Assembly (NCBI GenBank): GCA_964513565.1
Contig: CAZENE010000005.1
Span: forward strand, 42,738 to 106,737
From: Delta-02 sp964513565
Lineage (GTDB): Bacteria > Desulfobacterota > Syntrophorhabdia > Syntrophorhabdales > Syntrophorhabdaceae
Length of the DNA stretch: 64,000 nucleotides
Reading direction: 5' to 3'
The number at the start of each line of letters is the position of its first letter. The first letter of the stretch is position 1. Under the pieces are notes generated by a model, which searched no databases, was not told the origin of the DNA, and saw only the letters and a program-made list of their open reading frames with translations. Made by a program: the position numbers and the translations under genes. Of this stretch, positions 33,477 to 43,208 are shown one piece after another.

Positions 33477-33692
33477 TTACAGCTTGTCCTGTGCCTTTTC
33501 GATCAGGTCGGACAGTATCTCATAGCTTTTGTTTCCAGGTTCGGTTGTCTGCGCAAGAAGCAGTTCGATGTATGAGTAACCCTGTGACTCGATCCACCCC
33601 CGGTGCGCCTTATCGCCGGTGCCGAACATATGGCGTGCAACCTGTTTGCTGTTAGGCCATTCTTTTTTGCATGCTGGACATTTAAAGCTCAC
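33477..33692 (-). CDS. Small C2H2-type zinc-binding protein of the hydroxylase operon
   Basis: This 71-residue protein begins MSFKCPACKKEW and has Cys5, Cys8, His21 and His30 (CPAC ... VARHMFGTGDKAH), a possible zinc knuckle, then a helical tail ending SDLIEKAQDKL. No named family was recognised. It lies between the large hydroxylase subunit and the CoxG gene with gaps of 26 and 57 bases and has a good ribosome site, so it is probably a real member of the operon, perhaps an assembly or regulatory factor. Confidence 0.7.
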   Translation of the reverse strand: MSFKCPACKKEWPNSKQVARHMFGTGDKAHRGWIESQGYSYIELLLAQTTEPGNKSYEILSDLIEKAQDKL

Positions 33693-33718
33693 GGTATACC
33701 TCCTTGTTTATTTCTTCT

Positions 33719-36007
33719 CTATTTTGTCTGGGCTTCTTTTTCCTGCTTTTCCTTCAATGCCTTACGGATCCTTTCCGGCGTGATGGGAAGCTCTTTTATC
33801 TGAAGCCCTAGGGCATGAAATACGGCATTGTCCAATGCAGCGGCCGTCGGGTTGGTAAGGCCTTCACCTGCCTCTTTCGCACCGTACGGTCCTTCCTCTT
33901 CATACGTATCCACCTCGATACTCGGGCTTGGCGGCATCTCCGTTGACCGGATAACCTTGTAGTCAACAAGGTTCGGGTTCATAAGTTTGCCATCTTCAAA
34001 TGGCATATCCTCAAGGTATGCGTAGCCTAGGGCCATCGATGCAGCACCCTCAAGCTGACCCACCAGGCCAAGCGGGTTAATAGGCTGGCCGCAGTCGTGG
34101 GCTGTCATAACTTCGTGGATCTTGATCTTACCGGTCTCAGGGTCGATCTCCGCATCAACAGCCTGCATCATGTAGCTATATGCAGGTGATATCATACCTT
34201 TTCTATGGGGTGTATAGTACCCACGACCCATGATGCGCTGCCCGTCTTTACCACGGAGTGCTTTTTTCACGAGATCTTCATACGTCATTCCTCTCTCGGG
34301 ACGGGCAACTATATGAGCCCACCTGTCCTTGATGTCGAGGTCGTAAACAATGTTGATCCCCATTTCGGCATACGCAAACTCCAACAACTGCTTCTTTGCG
34401 TCCTCGCAGGCCATCTTGACCGCATTGCCTGTCATGAGCGTCTGTCTCGAACCCCAGGCCCCAAGATCGGCGGGGCAATGGTCCGTATCGCCGGAATGTA
34501 CCTTTATATCCTCTATTTTAACACCCAGCGTTTCAGCCGCGATGATCGCCATGGTGGTGTTGGAACCCTGACCAATATCCTGGCAGCCAACGTAAAGCTC
34601 TACCGTCCCGTCAACATTGATGGTAACAACAGCCGAGGAGAATGAATAAGGCGTGTCAAACCAGTTGAAAATTCCACCTGTCATAAAACCGCAGGCAGAG
34701 ATGCCGATTCCCCTGTTCGCAGGGAGCTTGCCTTTCGCTTTGGCCCATTTCTCGATCTCATTGATGCATTCTTCCAGACCGCAGCTTCCGATAAATGCCT
34801 GACCCGGCACCTCATAGCCCGGAGTATGGCCGTTCTTTCTCCTTACCTCATAGGGGTCGAGACCGAGATCGGCACAGATCCAGTCAATCTGTGTCTCAGA
34901 GCAGAACATGCCCTGCGGTGCACCGAAACCACGCATCGATGTCGACGGCATGGTGTTCGTATAGACGCGGTAGCCGTCATAGCGGTATCCCTTCCATTTG
35001 TACGGGAAGGAATGGAAGAACCCCGTCAGATAAAGGGCCGTCGCCCCCATGCCGGTGTAAGCGCCACCGTTCGAGAACATACGGGATTCACGGGCACAGA
35101 ATGTACCGTCTTTTTTGACTCCGGTGCGGACATAATAGAACATCGGGGTCCGTCTCTTGGAGGCGATAAAGTCCTCCTCGCGGGTAAAGACGATCTTGAC
35201 AGGCTTAAAAAGCTTCATGGACAGGACGGCGCTGCAGAACTGCGCTGCATCGAGCTCAAATTTGCCGCCGAATCCGCCCCCGGTATATGGCGCTATGACA
35301 CGGACATCGCCTTCACGAAGTCCGAGGACGCCGGCGAGAAGCCCCTGATGATAATATGCCGACTGCGTGCCTGTATAAACGGTCAATTTGCCTTCCGGCG
35401 TGAAGTTTGATACGGCACAGCGGGTTTCCATACACATGTGGTGCTGGCCGGAGCACTTGAACCAGTCTTCCCTGATGTAATCCGCTTCTTCGAACGCCTC
35501 GTCCACGTCGCCCCATTCTATATGGCGTGTGACATTAATATTCCTCTCCACACCCTCGTGGATGGTCGGAGCGTCTTTCTTAATTGCCTCCAACGGCTCA
35601 TAAACCGCGGGAAGCACCTCGTATTCCACATCGATGAGGTCGAGAGCCTGTTCTGCAATCTCCTCGGTGACCGCAGCAACGGCCGCCAAGGGCTCACCGA
35701 TGTAGCGAACCTTTTCCAAGGGAAGTATCTGTTCGTCGCAAAGTTCCTCGTAGCGTCTCCAGATACCCTGCTTGATGCCGAGAGTGTCTTTGCCCGTTAC
35801 AACTCCCCGGACGCCAGGAAACGCTGCGGCCTTGGACGTATCGATGCTTATGATCCTCGCATGGGGGTGGGGGCTGCGGAGGATCTTGCCGTACAGCATA
35901 CCCGGAAGCGTTACATCGAACGCATAGGTCGCACGGCCCGTGACTTTCGCAATGCCATCTATATTGTGAACCGGTGTATTGATGATTGAAAATTTCTTAT
36001 GACTCAT
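33719..36007 (-). CDS. Xanthine dehydrogenase-family molybdopterin-binding large subunit
   Basis: This 762-residue protein is the molybdenum-cofactor subunit of a hydroxylase. It shows the fold of the family from KVTGRATYAFDVTLPGMLYG, with GGGFGGKFE (about 244-252), SMRGFGAPQGMF (RGFGAPQ at 359-365), GSRQTLMTGNAV-type cofactor segments, and GAKEAGEGLTNP carrying the catalytic Glu near 715. It lacks the CO dehydrogenase active-site sequence, so it is not a CO oxidiser. I start at MSHKKFSII (36007) because AAGGAGGAG lies just upstream. The substrate is unknown; an aromatic or heteroaromatic acid is plausible. Confidence 0.93.
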   Translation of the reverse strand: MSHKKFSIINTPVHNIDGIAKVTGRATYAFDVTLPGMLYGKILRSPHPHARIISIDTSKAAAFPGVRGVVTGKDTLGIKQGIWRRYEELCDEQILPLEKVRYIGEPLAAVAAVTEEIAEQALDLIDVEYEVLPAVYEPLEAIKKDAPTIHEGVERNINVTRHIEWGDVDEAFEEADYIREDWFKCSGQHHMCMETRCAVSNFTPEGKLTVYTGTQSAYYHQGLLAGVLGLREGDVRVIAPYTGGGFGGKFELDAAQFCSAVLSMKLFKPVKIVFTREEDFIASKRRTPMFYYVRTGVKKDGTFCARESRMFSNGGAYTGMGATALYLTGFFHSFPYKWKGYRYDGYRVYTNTMPSTSMRGFGAPQGMFCSETQIDWICADLGLDPYEVRRKNGHTPGYEVPGQAFIGSCGLEECINEIEKWAKAKGKLPANRGIGISACGFMTGGIFNWFDTPYSFSSAVVTINVDGTVELYVGCQDIGQGSNTTMAIIAAETLGVKIEDIKVHSGDTDHCPADLGAWGSRQTLMTGNAVKMACEDAKKQLLEFAYAEMGINIVYDLDIKDRWAHIVARPERGMTYEDLVKKALRGKDGQRIMGRGYYTPHRKGMISPAYSYMMQAVDAEIDPETGKIKIHEVMTAHDCGQPINPLGLVGQLEGAASMALGYAYLEDMPFEDGKLMNPNLVDYKVIRSTEMPPSPSIEVDTYEEEGPYGAKEAGEGLTNPTAAALDNAVFHALGLQIKELPITPERIRKALKEKQEKEAQTK

Positions 36008-36008
36008 C

Positions 36009-36494
36009 TCACTCCTCCTTGTATTTGCCCTGGGCAACGGCCTCAATGGCCCTTACGATACTGTTATAACCCGTGCACCGGCATATATTGCCCTCGATAC
36101 CTTCCCGTATCTCCATGTCTGTGGGTATCTTGCCATCGAGCTCGTTCAGGAAAGTTGTCGAAGATATGAGCATACCGGGTGTGCAAAAACCACACTGGTA
36201 GGAACCGTTGTCGAGAAAGGCCCTCTGGATGGGACTCAGTTTACCGTTCTTTTCGAGACCCTCAACCGTCGTGACCTCCATGCCCTCGCACTGCACGGCA
36301 AGGACGGAGCAACCCTTTACCGAGAGACCATTAACCATTACTGTACACGCACCACAGGAAACCGTGTCACACCCTCTCTTGGTACCGGTCAGGCCAAGAT
36401 GGTCTCTGATCACCTCAACAAGCAATGTCTTCGGATGTATAAAAACTTCGTATTCGTCACCGTTAACTTTAAAAGTCAGCGCCTGCTTTTTCAT
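36009..36494 (-). CDS. 2Fe-2S iron-sulfur small subunit of the molybdenum hydroxylase
   Basis: This 161-residue protein has the plant-type ferredoxin cluster (GCDTVSCGACTV, Cys42, 47, 50 and 62) and the helical second cluster (CGFCTPGMLIS with Cys101/104, ICRCTGY with Cys138/140). It shuttles electrons between the molybdenum centre and FAD. It ends just before the large-subunit ATG and lies 11 bases after the FAD subunit. All ligands are present and the length is normal. Confidence 0.96.
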   Translation of the reverse strand: MKKQALTFKVNGDEYEVFIHPKTLLVEVIRDHLGLTGTKRGCDTVSCGACTVMVNGLSVKGCSVLAVQCEGMEVTTVEGLEKNGKLSPIQRAFLDNGSYQCGFCTPGMLISSTTFLNELDGKIPTDMEIREGIEGNICRCTGYNSIVRAIEAVAQGKYKEE

Positions 36495-36505
36495 ATCTCT
36501 CCTCC

Positions 36506-37378
36506 TTAAGCTGCCTTTTGTGCATCTTCAAAGGCCTTTTGTAGCATTCTTTTGGTGAGAACGCCCAAAACGTGCCTTCTGTGCTCTTCGGACGCGTGGA
36601 TGTCCGCGACGGGCTGCGCTTCCTCTGAAGCGATCTTGCCGGCCTCGGCAAACAGTTTGTCATCGAGTTTCTTTCCTTTCAGAAGGTCCTCGGCCTTTGT
36701 TACGCGTAGCGGTACAGGTCCTGCGTTGCCCAGGACTATACGGGCATCCTTGCAGGTGCCGTCGGCATTGAGCGTCACCGAAGCGGCCGCAGCGACTACA
36801 CCCATATCACTATCGAGGAGATTAAATTTCTGGTAAGCACAGCCTGATTTTGACTCGGGTGCAGGGACATGCACCTCAAGAACAAGGTCGCCGTGTTCCA
36901 TCTTCGTTTCGAAATAGTCCATGAAAAATTCCTCAAGCGGCATGGTATTGCTTCCTTTCTCGCTGCCATACGTTATGTTAGCCTTGAGGGCCATGAGCAC
37001 GGGGCCGGGATCGCCCGCGGGGTCGGCATGAGCCAGGTTCCCGCCGATCGTTCCCCAGTTGCGTGTCTGGATAGAGGCTAGCTTCTGTTCCATCGCCACG
37101 AGAACGGGGTATTTCTTCGCGATGACATCGGATTTCTCGATCTCGCGGTGGGTTGTCGTCGCGCCGATCCTCAGGCCATCCTTCTCGTCGAACTTGATAT
37201 AGCTCAGTTCTTTGACGTGCTTGATGTCGATGAGGTATTCCGGGGCAATCATGCCCTGCCTCAAAACGATCAACAAGGACTGGCCGCCGCAGATGACTTT
37301 GCAATCATCATGTTCCGCGTACATGGCAAGCGCTTCTTTCAGGCTTGCAGGCTTCAGGTAATGAAAATCGTTGATCAT
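36506..37378 (-). CDS. FAD-binding medium subunit of the molybdenum hydroxylase
   Basis: This 290-residue protein has the FAD motifs KVICGGQSLLIVLRQG and GTIGGNLAHADPAGDP (about 109-124) and the C-terminal CO dehydrogenase flavoprotein domain. It does not have the extra 4Fe-4S insertion that marks the 4-hydroxybenzoyl-CoA reductase beta subunit, which argues against that enzyme. It passes electrons from the iron-sulfur subunit to an unknown acceptor. It lies 11 bases before the small subunit gene. Confidence 0.95.
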   Translation of the reverse strand: MINDFHYLKPASLKEALAMYAEHDDCKVICGGQSLLIVLRQGMIAPEYLIDIKHVKELSYIKFDEKDGLRIGATTTHREIEKSDVIAKKYPVLVAMEQKLASIQTRNWGTIGGNLAHADPAGDPGPVLMALKANITYGSEKGSNTMPLEEFFMDYFETKMEHGDLVLEVHVPAPESKSGCAYQKFNLLDSDMGVVAAAASVTLNADGTCKDARIVLGNAGPVPLRVTKAEDLLKGKKLDDKLFAEAGKIASEEAQPVADIHASEEHRRHVLGVLTKRMLQKAFEDAQKAA

Positions 37379-37415
37379 ATTCCTCTCCTTTCTATTGATT
37401 CTTATTCTTTAGCGC

Positions 37416-37712
37416 TCATTCTGATATATCAGTCGAACTCCATTTTTTTAATGTGGCAAATTCCCGCTCAACCCCATATTCTTCGACGTTCCGCACGCAG
37501 TGCTTCCCGAGATCGATCTGTTCGGGCATTCCGAAGGTTTTATCAGGTTCTTTCTTCTTTTCTGCCTCCTTCAGTTCCTTGATCCGTTCCGGATCGAAGG
37601 AAGTTCCTTTGTATGCAGCGGAATAGCACAGGTAGTAGTGACGGCCGCGATAGACAGGACATTCGGTACAGGCAGCACCTGAAATGGGACATAAAATTTT
37701 GTGTTTGGCCAT
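37416..37712 (-). CDS. Small Cys-rich protein, first gene of the hydroxylase operon
   Basis: This 98-residue protein begins MAKHKILCPISGAACTEC with Cys8, Cys15, Cys18 and Cys29, and another Cys in LGKHCVRNVEEYG. The start at 37712 has GGAGG seven bases upstream and lies just after a clear promoter. No family was recognised. The Cys spacing could bind a metal or an iron-sulfur cluster. Its position, 37 bases before the FAD subunit, makes it part of the operon. Confidence 0.7.
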   Translation of the reverse strand: MAKHKILCPISGAACTECPVYRGRHYYLCYSAAYKGTSFDPERIKELKEAEKKKEPDKTFGMPEQIDLGKHCVRNVEEYGVEREFATLKKWSSTDISE

Positions 37713-37764
37713 AGGGCGAACCTCCAAGATGATAAAAAATGCCCTGAAGAGCATTATGTGACAA

Positions 37765-37793
37765 ATTATTGCGGATATTTGCACGAAAGTCAA
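37765..37793 (-). promoter_or_regulatory. Promoter of the hydroxylase operon
   Basis: On the minus strand TTGACT (37788-37793), a 17-base spacer and AATAAT (37765-37770), 53 bases upstream of the ATG of the Cys-rich protein. Confidence 0.65.
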
Positions 37794-37861
37794 GTGTATT
37801 TTTTACCATAATAAACGTCATCGTATACCATATAATATTGCTGGGTTTTTTTCAACGAGAC

Positions 37862-37881
37862 TTGTTCACCATCATGAACAG
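37862..37881. promoter_or_regulatory. Operator candidate TTGTTC-N8-GAACAG between the hydroxylase operon and dctP
   Basis: An inverted repeat TTGTTCACC-N5-GAACAG lying between the divergent promoters. It matches the site at 29061-29080 in both half-sites, the ACC after the first half-site and the 8-base spacer. Confidence 0.6.
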
Positions 37882-37904
37882 GGCCTTGCTTTCTAGCAAT
37901 TCTG

Positions 37905-37934
37905 TTGACAAAGTGAACCCCATTTACATAAAAT
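37905..37934 (+). promoter_or_regulatory. Promoter of dctP
   Basis: Perfect TTGACA (37905-37910), an 18-base spacer and TAAAAT (37929-37934, five of six), 28 bases before the dctP ATG, which has AGGAGG upstream. Confidence 0.7.
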
Positions 37935-37962
37935 TGAGAAAATAATTCTTCAGGAGGGGTTT

Positions 37963-38991
<1,029 letters not shown>

Positions 38992-39003
38992 CACGAGCAA
39001 GAT

Positions 39004-39034
39004 AAAAAAGGCTCCCTTCACGGGAGCCTTTTTT
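39004..39034 (+). terminator. Intrinsic terminator after dctP
   Basis: GGCTCCC-TTCAC-GGGAGCC is a perfect 7-bp stem with a 5-base loop, preceded by six A and followed by six T, 18 bases after the dctP stop. Confidence 0.9.
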
Positions 39035-39078
39035 ATTTCATAATACGTAAGCAGAACAAAGACACCGGATTATTCGGC

Positions 39079-39099
39079 CTTTTACTTATTACGTGATAA
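39079..39099 (+). repeat. Heptad repeats at the left edge of IS remnant copy 2
   Basis: CTTTTAC and TTATTAC followed by GTGATAA, in 7-base phase, run directly into the degenerate left end of the IS remnant. The layout parallels GACTTAC-GTGGTGA at copy 1. Confidence 0.5.
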
Positions 39100-39827
39100 G
39101 TGCCAGGACATCGTGGACCTCGGCGTTGTCCCATTAACCTCTGCGAGCACTATCAATCGCATTTTAAAGCGCAGAAGCCTTGTGAATCTCTATAAACGAG
39201 GGTACAAGCCCGTCAGGACCTGTATCCCATCTTGCCCTCATTGAGACCGAACCAGACCCATCAGGCCGATCTCGTCGGTCCCTGCTATCTTAAACGACCT
39301 GTCCGTTTCTTCCTCAATGTGCTGGATACTGCGACATTCCGCGGCATCCATCTGTGCCTGTCACGATCAAGCCAGGCGGTTTTGGACGGTATCTGAGGGA
39401 CATGGCAAAGCATGGGAATACCGGAGAGGATGCAAGTCAATAATGCATGGTCCTTCTTCGGAAGCCCCACACACCCGCGCGGCATGGGACGGCTCATCAG
39501 GCTGTGCCTTAATAACGGGGTCGAACCATGGTTCATACCGAAATATCTCGTGCTCGTCTGAGGTTCCCCGTGGAAGAGAATGCTCCGGTCCACCGTATAA
39601 GTAAACCGGAGATCGGCAGATACCGCGTTGTGAGGCTTATCTCCGCAAAGACCTCAGGATAAACATATTCGGCGAATGCTTTGCGGTTCCGCCGGAAACC
39701 TATCGCGAATATGTCACAGCCACTATTGAAGTCAGAAAGCAGAAATTAAAGTTATTCTTGGATAGGAAACAAATAGACGAATTTGATTACAAACTGCGAT
39801 AATAGCAATGGGATGATGTCGTGACAC
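39100..39827 (+). mobile_element. IS481-like insertion sequence remnant, copy 2
   Basis: The left end GTGCCAGGACATCGTGGAC (39100-39118) is a degenerate form of the copy 1 end, and the right end ATGATGTCGTGACAC is at 39813-39827. The element is 728 bases. It holds a broken transposase with the catalytic core and C-terminus but no N-terminal HTH. The last about 240 bases are nearly identical to copy 1, with only a few changes near the 3' end. Confidence 0.75.
39130..39801 (+). pseudogene. Broken DDE (rve-type) transposase in IS remnant copy 2
   Basis: Pieces in different frames read STINRILKRRSLVNLYKRGY, HQADLVGPCYLKRPVRFFLN (first Asp of the catalytic triad), TWQSMGIPERMQVNNAWSFF (second position decayed to Asn), GMGRLIRLCLNNGVEPWFIP, VEENAPVHRISKPEIGRYRV and an intact end NIFGECFAVPPETYREYVTA. 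Several stop codons and frameshifts separate them. The pattern is that of IS481-like integrase-type transposases. Confidence 0.75.
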
Positions 39828-39831
39828 AAAA

Positions 39832-39859
39832 CAGCTACGATTTACGATTTACGGTTTCT
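39832..39859 (+). repeat. Heptad repeat array at the 3' end of hisH
   Basis: CAGCTAC, GATTTAC, GATTTAC and GGTTTCT in perfect 7-base phase. The array overlaps the hisH end and supplies its stop codon (TAA on the minus strand), and it touches the right end of IS remnant copy 2. Confidence 0.65.
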
Positions 39860-40460
39860 GGGTAATATCCAAAAAGTTCTGAAGGAGCTTCAATCCTACC
39901 GCTTGGCTTTTCTCCGGGTGAAACTGGCAGGCGAAAATATTCTCCGTTTCAACTGATGAAACGAAAGGGTCCCAGTAATCCGTGGTTGTGGCAGCGACCC
40001 CGGGGTCGGCCGGGGCACAGTAATATGAATGTACGAAATAAAAGTAATCTCCTGACCGTATCCCCTTGAAGAACGGGCCGTCTTTTTTCAGTGTTACGCT
40101 GTTCCAGCCCATGTGGGGCACTTTCATCGAACCGGAAAACCGGGGTACGGTACCTTTTATGATGCCAAGGCCCGGGATGCCTGGCGCCTCTTCGCCGGAT
40201 TCGAAAAGTATCTGCATTCCGAGACATATACCGAGATACCGCTTCCCGTGGCTGATGTGGTCCTGTATCGCGGCCGCAAGACCCCTTTTCTCAAGGTTCT
40301 CCATGCACATCCCGAATGCCCCGACGCCGGGCAGGACTATGACCGGCGCCTCACGGATAATATCGGGGTCCGAGGATATGACAATTTCAGCGTTGAGACG
40401 CGAAAAAGCATTGATAACGCTCTTGAGATTGCCCATGCCGTAGTCGACGACAACGATCAT
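39849..40460 (-). CDS. hisH: Imidazole glycerol phosphate synthase glutaminase subunit
   Basis: This 203-residue class I amidotransferase supplies ammonia to HisF. It shows VVDYGMGNLKSVINAF, the nucleophile Cys in YLGICLGMQILFESGEE and the His/Glu pair in FACQFHPEKSQAVGL. hisF and hisA are not adjacent in this window. Its ATG follows the hisB stop directly. The 3' end lies in a heptad repeat next to an IS remnant, so downstream his genes may have been displaced. Confidence 0.96.
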   Translation of the reverse strand: MIVVVDYGMGNLKSVINAFSRLNAEIVISSDPDIIREAPVIVLPGVGAFGMCMENLEKRGLAAAIQDHISHGKRYLGICLGMQILFESGEEAPGIPGLGIIKGTVPRFSGSMKVPHMGWNSVTLKKDGPFFKGIRSGDYFYFVHSYYCAPADPGVAATTTDYWDPFVSSVETENIFACQFHPEKSQAVGLKLLQNFLDITQKP

Positions 40461-41045
40461 TTACAGCACGCCCTTTGTGCTCAGGACGCCCCGGATCCTT
40501 TCATCTTTTTCTATGGCATTCTTTAAGGCGCGCGCGAATGCCTTGAATATGGCTTCCACTTTATGGTGCAGATTGTTTCCGTAGAGGAGATTTATATGGA
40601 GTGCTATTCTTGCCTCATTGGCAAAGGCTTGGAGGAATTCCTTCACAACGTCGACATCGAACCCGCCGGTGGACCCGTGAAGTTTTCCCTTGAGAACAAA
40701 GGCGGATCTCCCCGAGATATCGATCGCAGCCAGGCATAATGCCTCGTCCATCGGCACGGTCGCCGAACCGTAACGCTTTATTCCTTCCATACTGCCGAGG
40801 GAATCACGAAAGGCCTTTCCCATGGCAAGGCCGATGTCCTCCACGGTGTGGTGGTTGTCGACATCGACATCGCCCTTTGCCGTAAGCTTGAGATCGAAAA
40901 GGCCGTGTTTCGCGAAAAGGTCGAGCATGTGGTCGAAGAAAGGGATGCCGGTACTGATCGTGTATTCGCCGGAACCATCGAGGTCCCAGAATACCGAAAT
41001 TGATGTTTCTTTCGTTTCCCGTTCGACAACCGCCGATCTTGTCAT
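40461..41045 (-). CDS. hisB: Imidazoleglycerol-phosphate dehydratase
   Basis: This monofunctional HisB of about 194 residues has the metal-binding repeats FFDHMLDLFAKHGLFD, DVDNHHTVEDIGLAMG and the later HHKVEAIFKAFARAL. I start at MTRSAVVERET because GGAGG lies about 10 bases upstream; another ATG three codons earlier is too close to it. It lies 16 bases after hisG. Confidence 0.96.
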   Translation of the reverse strand: MTRSAVVERETKETSISVFWDLDGSGEYTISTGIPFFDHMLDLFAKHGLFDLKLTAKGDVDVDNHHTVEDIGLAMGKAFRDSLGSMEGIKRYGSATVPMDEALCLAAIDISGRSAFVLKGKLHGSTGGFDVDVVKEFLQAFANEARIALHINLLYGNNLHHKVEAIFKAFARALKNAIEKDERIRGVLSTKGVL

Positions 41046-41061
41046 TATTGTCATTCCTCCG

Positions 41062-41931
41062 CTACATGATGACCTTGTTGAGTGGATACTCAACTATCCC
41101 CTGCGCGCCGGCCCGTTTTAAGTCAGGTATAATATCTCGGACCACTTTTTGGTCTAGTATGACCTCAATTGCAACCCATTTCTCGTCCGACAGGTTGGAT
41201 ACGGTCGGCGTGTGCAATGACGGCAAGATCTGCGTCACTTTTTCAAGCTTATGCCGGGGAATGTTCATTTTAAGGCCAACTTTCTCCTCGGCAAGCAGGG
41301 CGCCCTTAAGAAGGATCATCAGGTTCTCCATCTTTCTCTTTTTCCAGGGGTCCTTCCAGGAGTTTTTGTTTGCTATCAAGACCGTTTCGGATTCGAGGAT
41401 GGTCTCAACTATTCTCAGTTTGTTGGCGACCAGGGACGCCCCCGTTTCGGTTACCTCGATGATCGCGTCGGCAAGGAGCGGCGGTTTCACCTCGGTAGCT
41501 CCCCAGGAAAACTCGATGCTTGCCTCGATCCCCTGCTTTTTCAAATAACGTTTCGTAAACCCCACGAGTTCTGTGGCAATTTTTTTACCTTGTAAGTCCT
41601 TGACCTTCTTGATCGGCGAATCATCGGGAACCGCCACGACCCATTTCACACCCCGGAATCCGACCTTTCCATATCGCAAGCGCACAAGTTCCACTACTTT
41701 TGCGTCCTGTTCCATGACCCAGTCAAGTCCGGTTATGCCCATATCGAGAATGCCGTTCTCGACATAGCGCGCCATTTCTTGTGCCCGGATGACGAGGCCC
41801 TCGATCTCGCTATCATCTATCATCGGAACGTACGAGCGCTCGCGAAGTTTGATCGTATATCCGGCATTTTTAAAAAGCTTGAATGTCGATTCCTGCAGGC
41901 TGCCCTTGGGCAGTCCGATCTTCAGTTTCAT
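41062..41931 (-). CDS. hisG: ATP phosphoribosyltransferase, long form
   Basis: HisG performs the first step of histidine synthesis. The 289-residue length and the C-terminal domain (LMILLKGALLAEEKVGLKMN to the end) identify the long, self-sufficient form with a histidine-regulatory domain, so a HisZ partner is not required. The N-terminus KIGLPKGSLQESTFKLFKNA and GITGLDWVME are typical. It overlaps hisD by four bases. Confidence 0.96.
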   Translation of the reverse strand: MKLKIGLPKGSLQESTFKLFKNAGYTIKLRERSYVPMIDDSEIEGLVIRAQEMARYVENGILDMGITGLDWVMEQDAKVVELVRLRYGKVGFRGVKWVVAVPDDSPIKKVKDLQGKKIATELVGFTKRYLKKQGIEASIEFSWGATEVKPPLLADAIIEVTETGASLVANKLRIVETILESETVLIANKNSWKDPWKKRKMENLMILLKGALLAEEKVGLKMNIPRHKLEKVTQILPSLHTPTVSNLSDEKWVAIEVILDQKVVRDIIPDLKRAGAQGIVEYPLNKVIM

Positions 41932-43208
41932 TTGTCGAGCTCCTTTCGTGCCTTTATCGCATTGCCATGTGCGGGTAACCCTTCTATCCGCGCAAGCCTT
42001 TCGGCCCTGTCGCCATATTTCCGCATGAAGTCCCGGTCTATTTTAACAACAACCTTCCTTTTTGTAAATCGATCGACGGAAAGCCCCGCACTAAACCGTC
42101 CGGCGCCCGCCGTGGGAAGGACATGGTTTGTCCCGATATAGTAATCCCCCATGGCAACAGGCGTATACGGCCCGACATAAATGACGCCGGGATACAGGAT
42201 CGAAGGCAGGCACGCCTCGTCCCCGATAAGTTCCATATGCTCGGGTGCGATAACATTTATCGCTTCCGCTGCCCTGCCGGGGTTGGCGTAATGAACAAGA
42301 TAGCAGTTTCTGTCAAGTACTTTCTGTATCGTTTCTCTCCGGACCGCCGAAACGATCATCTCCTCCATGCACTTTTTTACTTCAATGAGATGATCGATGG
42401 ACGGGGAGAAGATCCCCACGGAAGCCATTTCATCGTGCTCTGCCTGAGAGAACATATCGAGTGCCATGAGTTTCGCTGAATACGCCTCTGTGCAGAGGAT
42501 AACGAGTTCGCTGGGCCCGGCAAGCATGTCGATGCCTACGGACCCGTAAACATCGCGCTTGGCTTCCTCGACGTAGGCATTTCCCGGTCCGACGATCATA
42601 TCGACTTTCGGCACCGACTCGGTTCCGTAAGCAAAGGCATATATGGCCTGCGCTCCTCCGATGCGATAGATATCGGCGATGCCGAGCAGCATAGCCGCCG
42701 CCGCGACATGGTCGTTTATCTTCCCACGCCGTCCGGGGGTCGCCACGCAAATCCGCTTGACGCCCGCTATCTGAGCGGGGACCGCTCCCATTATCAACGA
42801 GGAAGGATATGACGCGGTGCCGCCGGGTACATAGACCATAACGTTTTCGACGGGCACATGCTCTTCTGCGACGCGAAGCCCTGCACTCTTGTATATGCGC
42901 TTCTTCGGCTTTTGCCCTTTGTGGTAAGAAGCGACATTCTTTATCATCCCCTTGAGAATCGAAACATCTTCCCGCGGGACCCTCGATGCCGCCTCTTCTA
43001 TCTCGTCCCGAGAGAGCTGGATAGGGTATTCTTTGTCCCAGTTGTCCCAGGCCTTCGAGAAATCTATGACCGCCTTGTCCCGCCGGGCGATTATCTCTTC
43101 TCTGATTTTTGCAACCGAGCTGCGAACATCACGTTTTTTGACTTCTCTGCCGGTCTTTACAAAGGATATGAGGCCGTCATATTCTTCTTCAAGCTCCCAT
43201 ATTTTCAT
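41928..43208 (-). CDS. hisD: Histidinol dehydrogenase
   Basis: This 426-residue NAD-dependent enzyme oxidises histidinol to histidine. It shows VYVPGGTASYPSSLIMGAVP, VDMIVGPGNAYVEEAKRDVY, GIDMLAGPSELVILC, FSQAEHDEMASVG with zinc ligands, and the late GAGRFSAGLSVDRF. It overlaps murA by 20 bases and hisG by four. Confidence 0.97.
   Translation of the reverse strand: MKIWELEEEYDGLISFVKTGREVKKRDVRSSVAKIREEIIARRDKAVIDFSKAWDNWDKEYPIQLSRDEIEEAASRVPREDVSILKGMIKNVASYHKGQKPKKRIYKSAGLRVAEEHVPVENVMVYVPGGTASYPSSLIMGAVPAQIAGVKRICVATPGRRGKINDHVAAAAMLLGIADIYRIGGAQAIYAFAYGTESVPKVDMIVGPGNAYVEEAKRDVYGSVGIDMLAGPSELVILCTEAYSAKLMALDMFSQAEHDEMASVGIFSPSIDHLIEVKKCMEEMIVSAVRRETIQKVLDRNCYLVHYANPGRAAEAINVIAPEHMELIGDEACLPSILYPGVIYVGPYTPVAMGDYYIGTNHVLPTAGAGRFSAGLSVDRFTKRKVVVKIDRDFMRKYGDRAERLARIEGLPAHGNAIKARKELDK

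Noticed and set aside
33719..37378. 4-hydroxybenzoyl-CoA reductase or aerobic CO dehydrogenase
   Set aside because: The FAD subunit lacks the extra 4Fe-4S insertion of the former, and the Mo subunit lacks the CO dehydrogenase active-site loop sequence.
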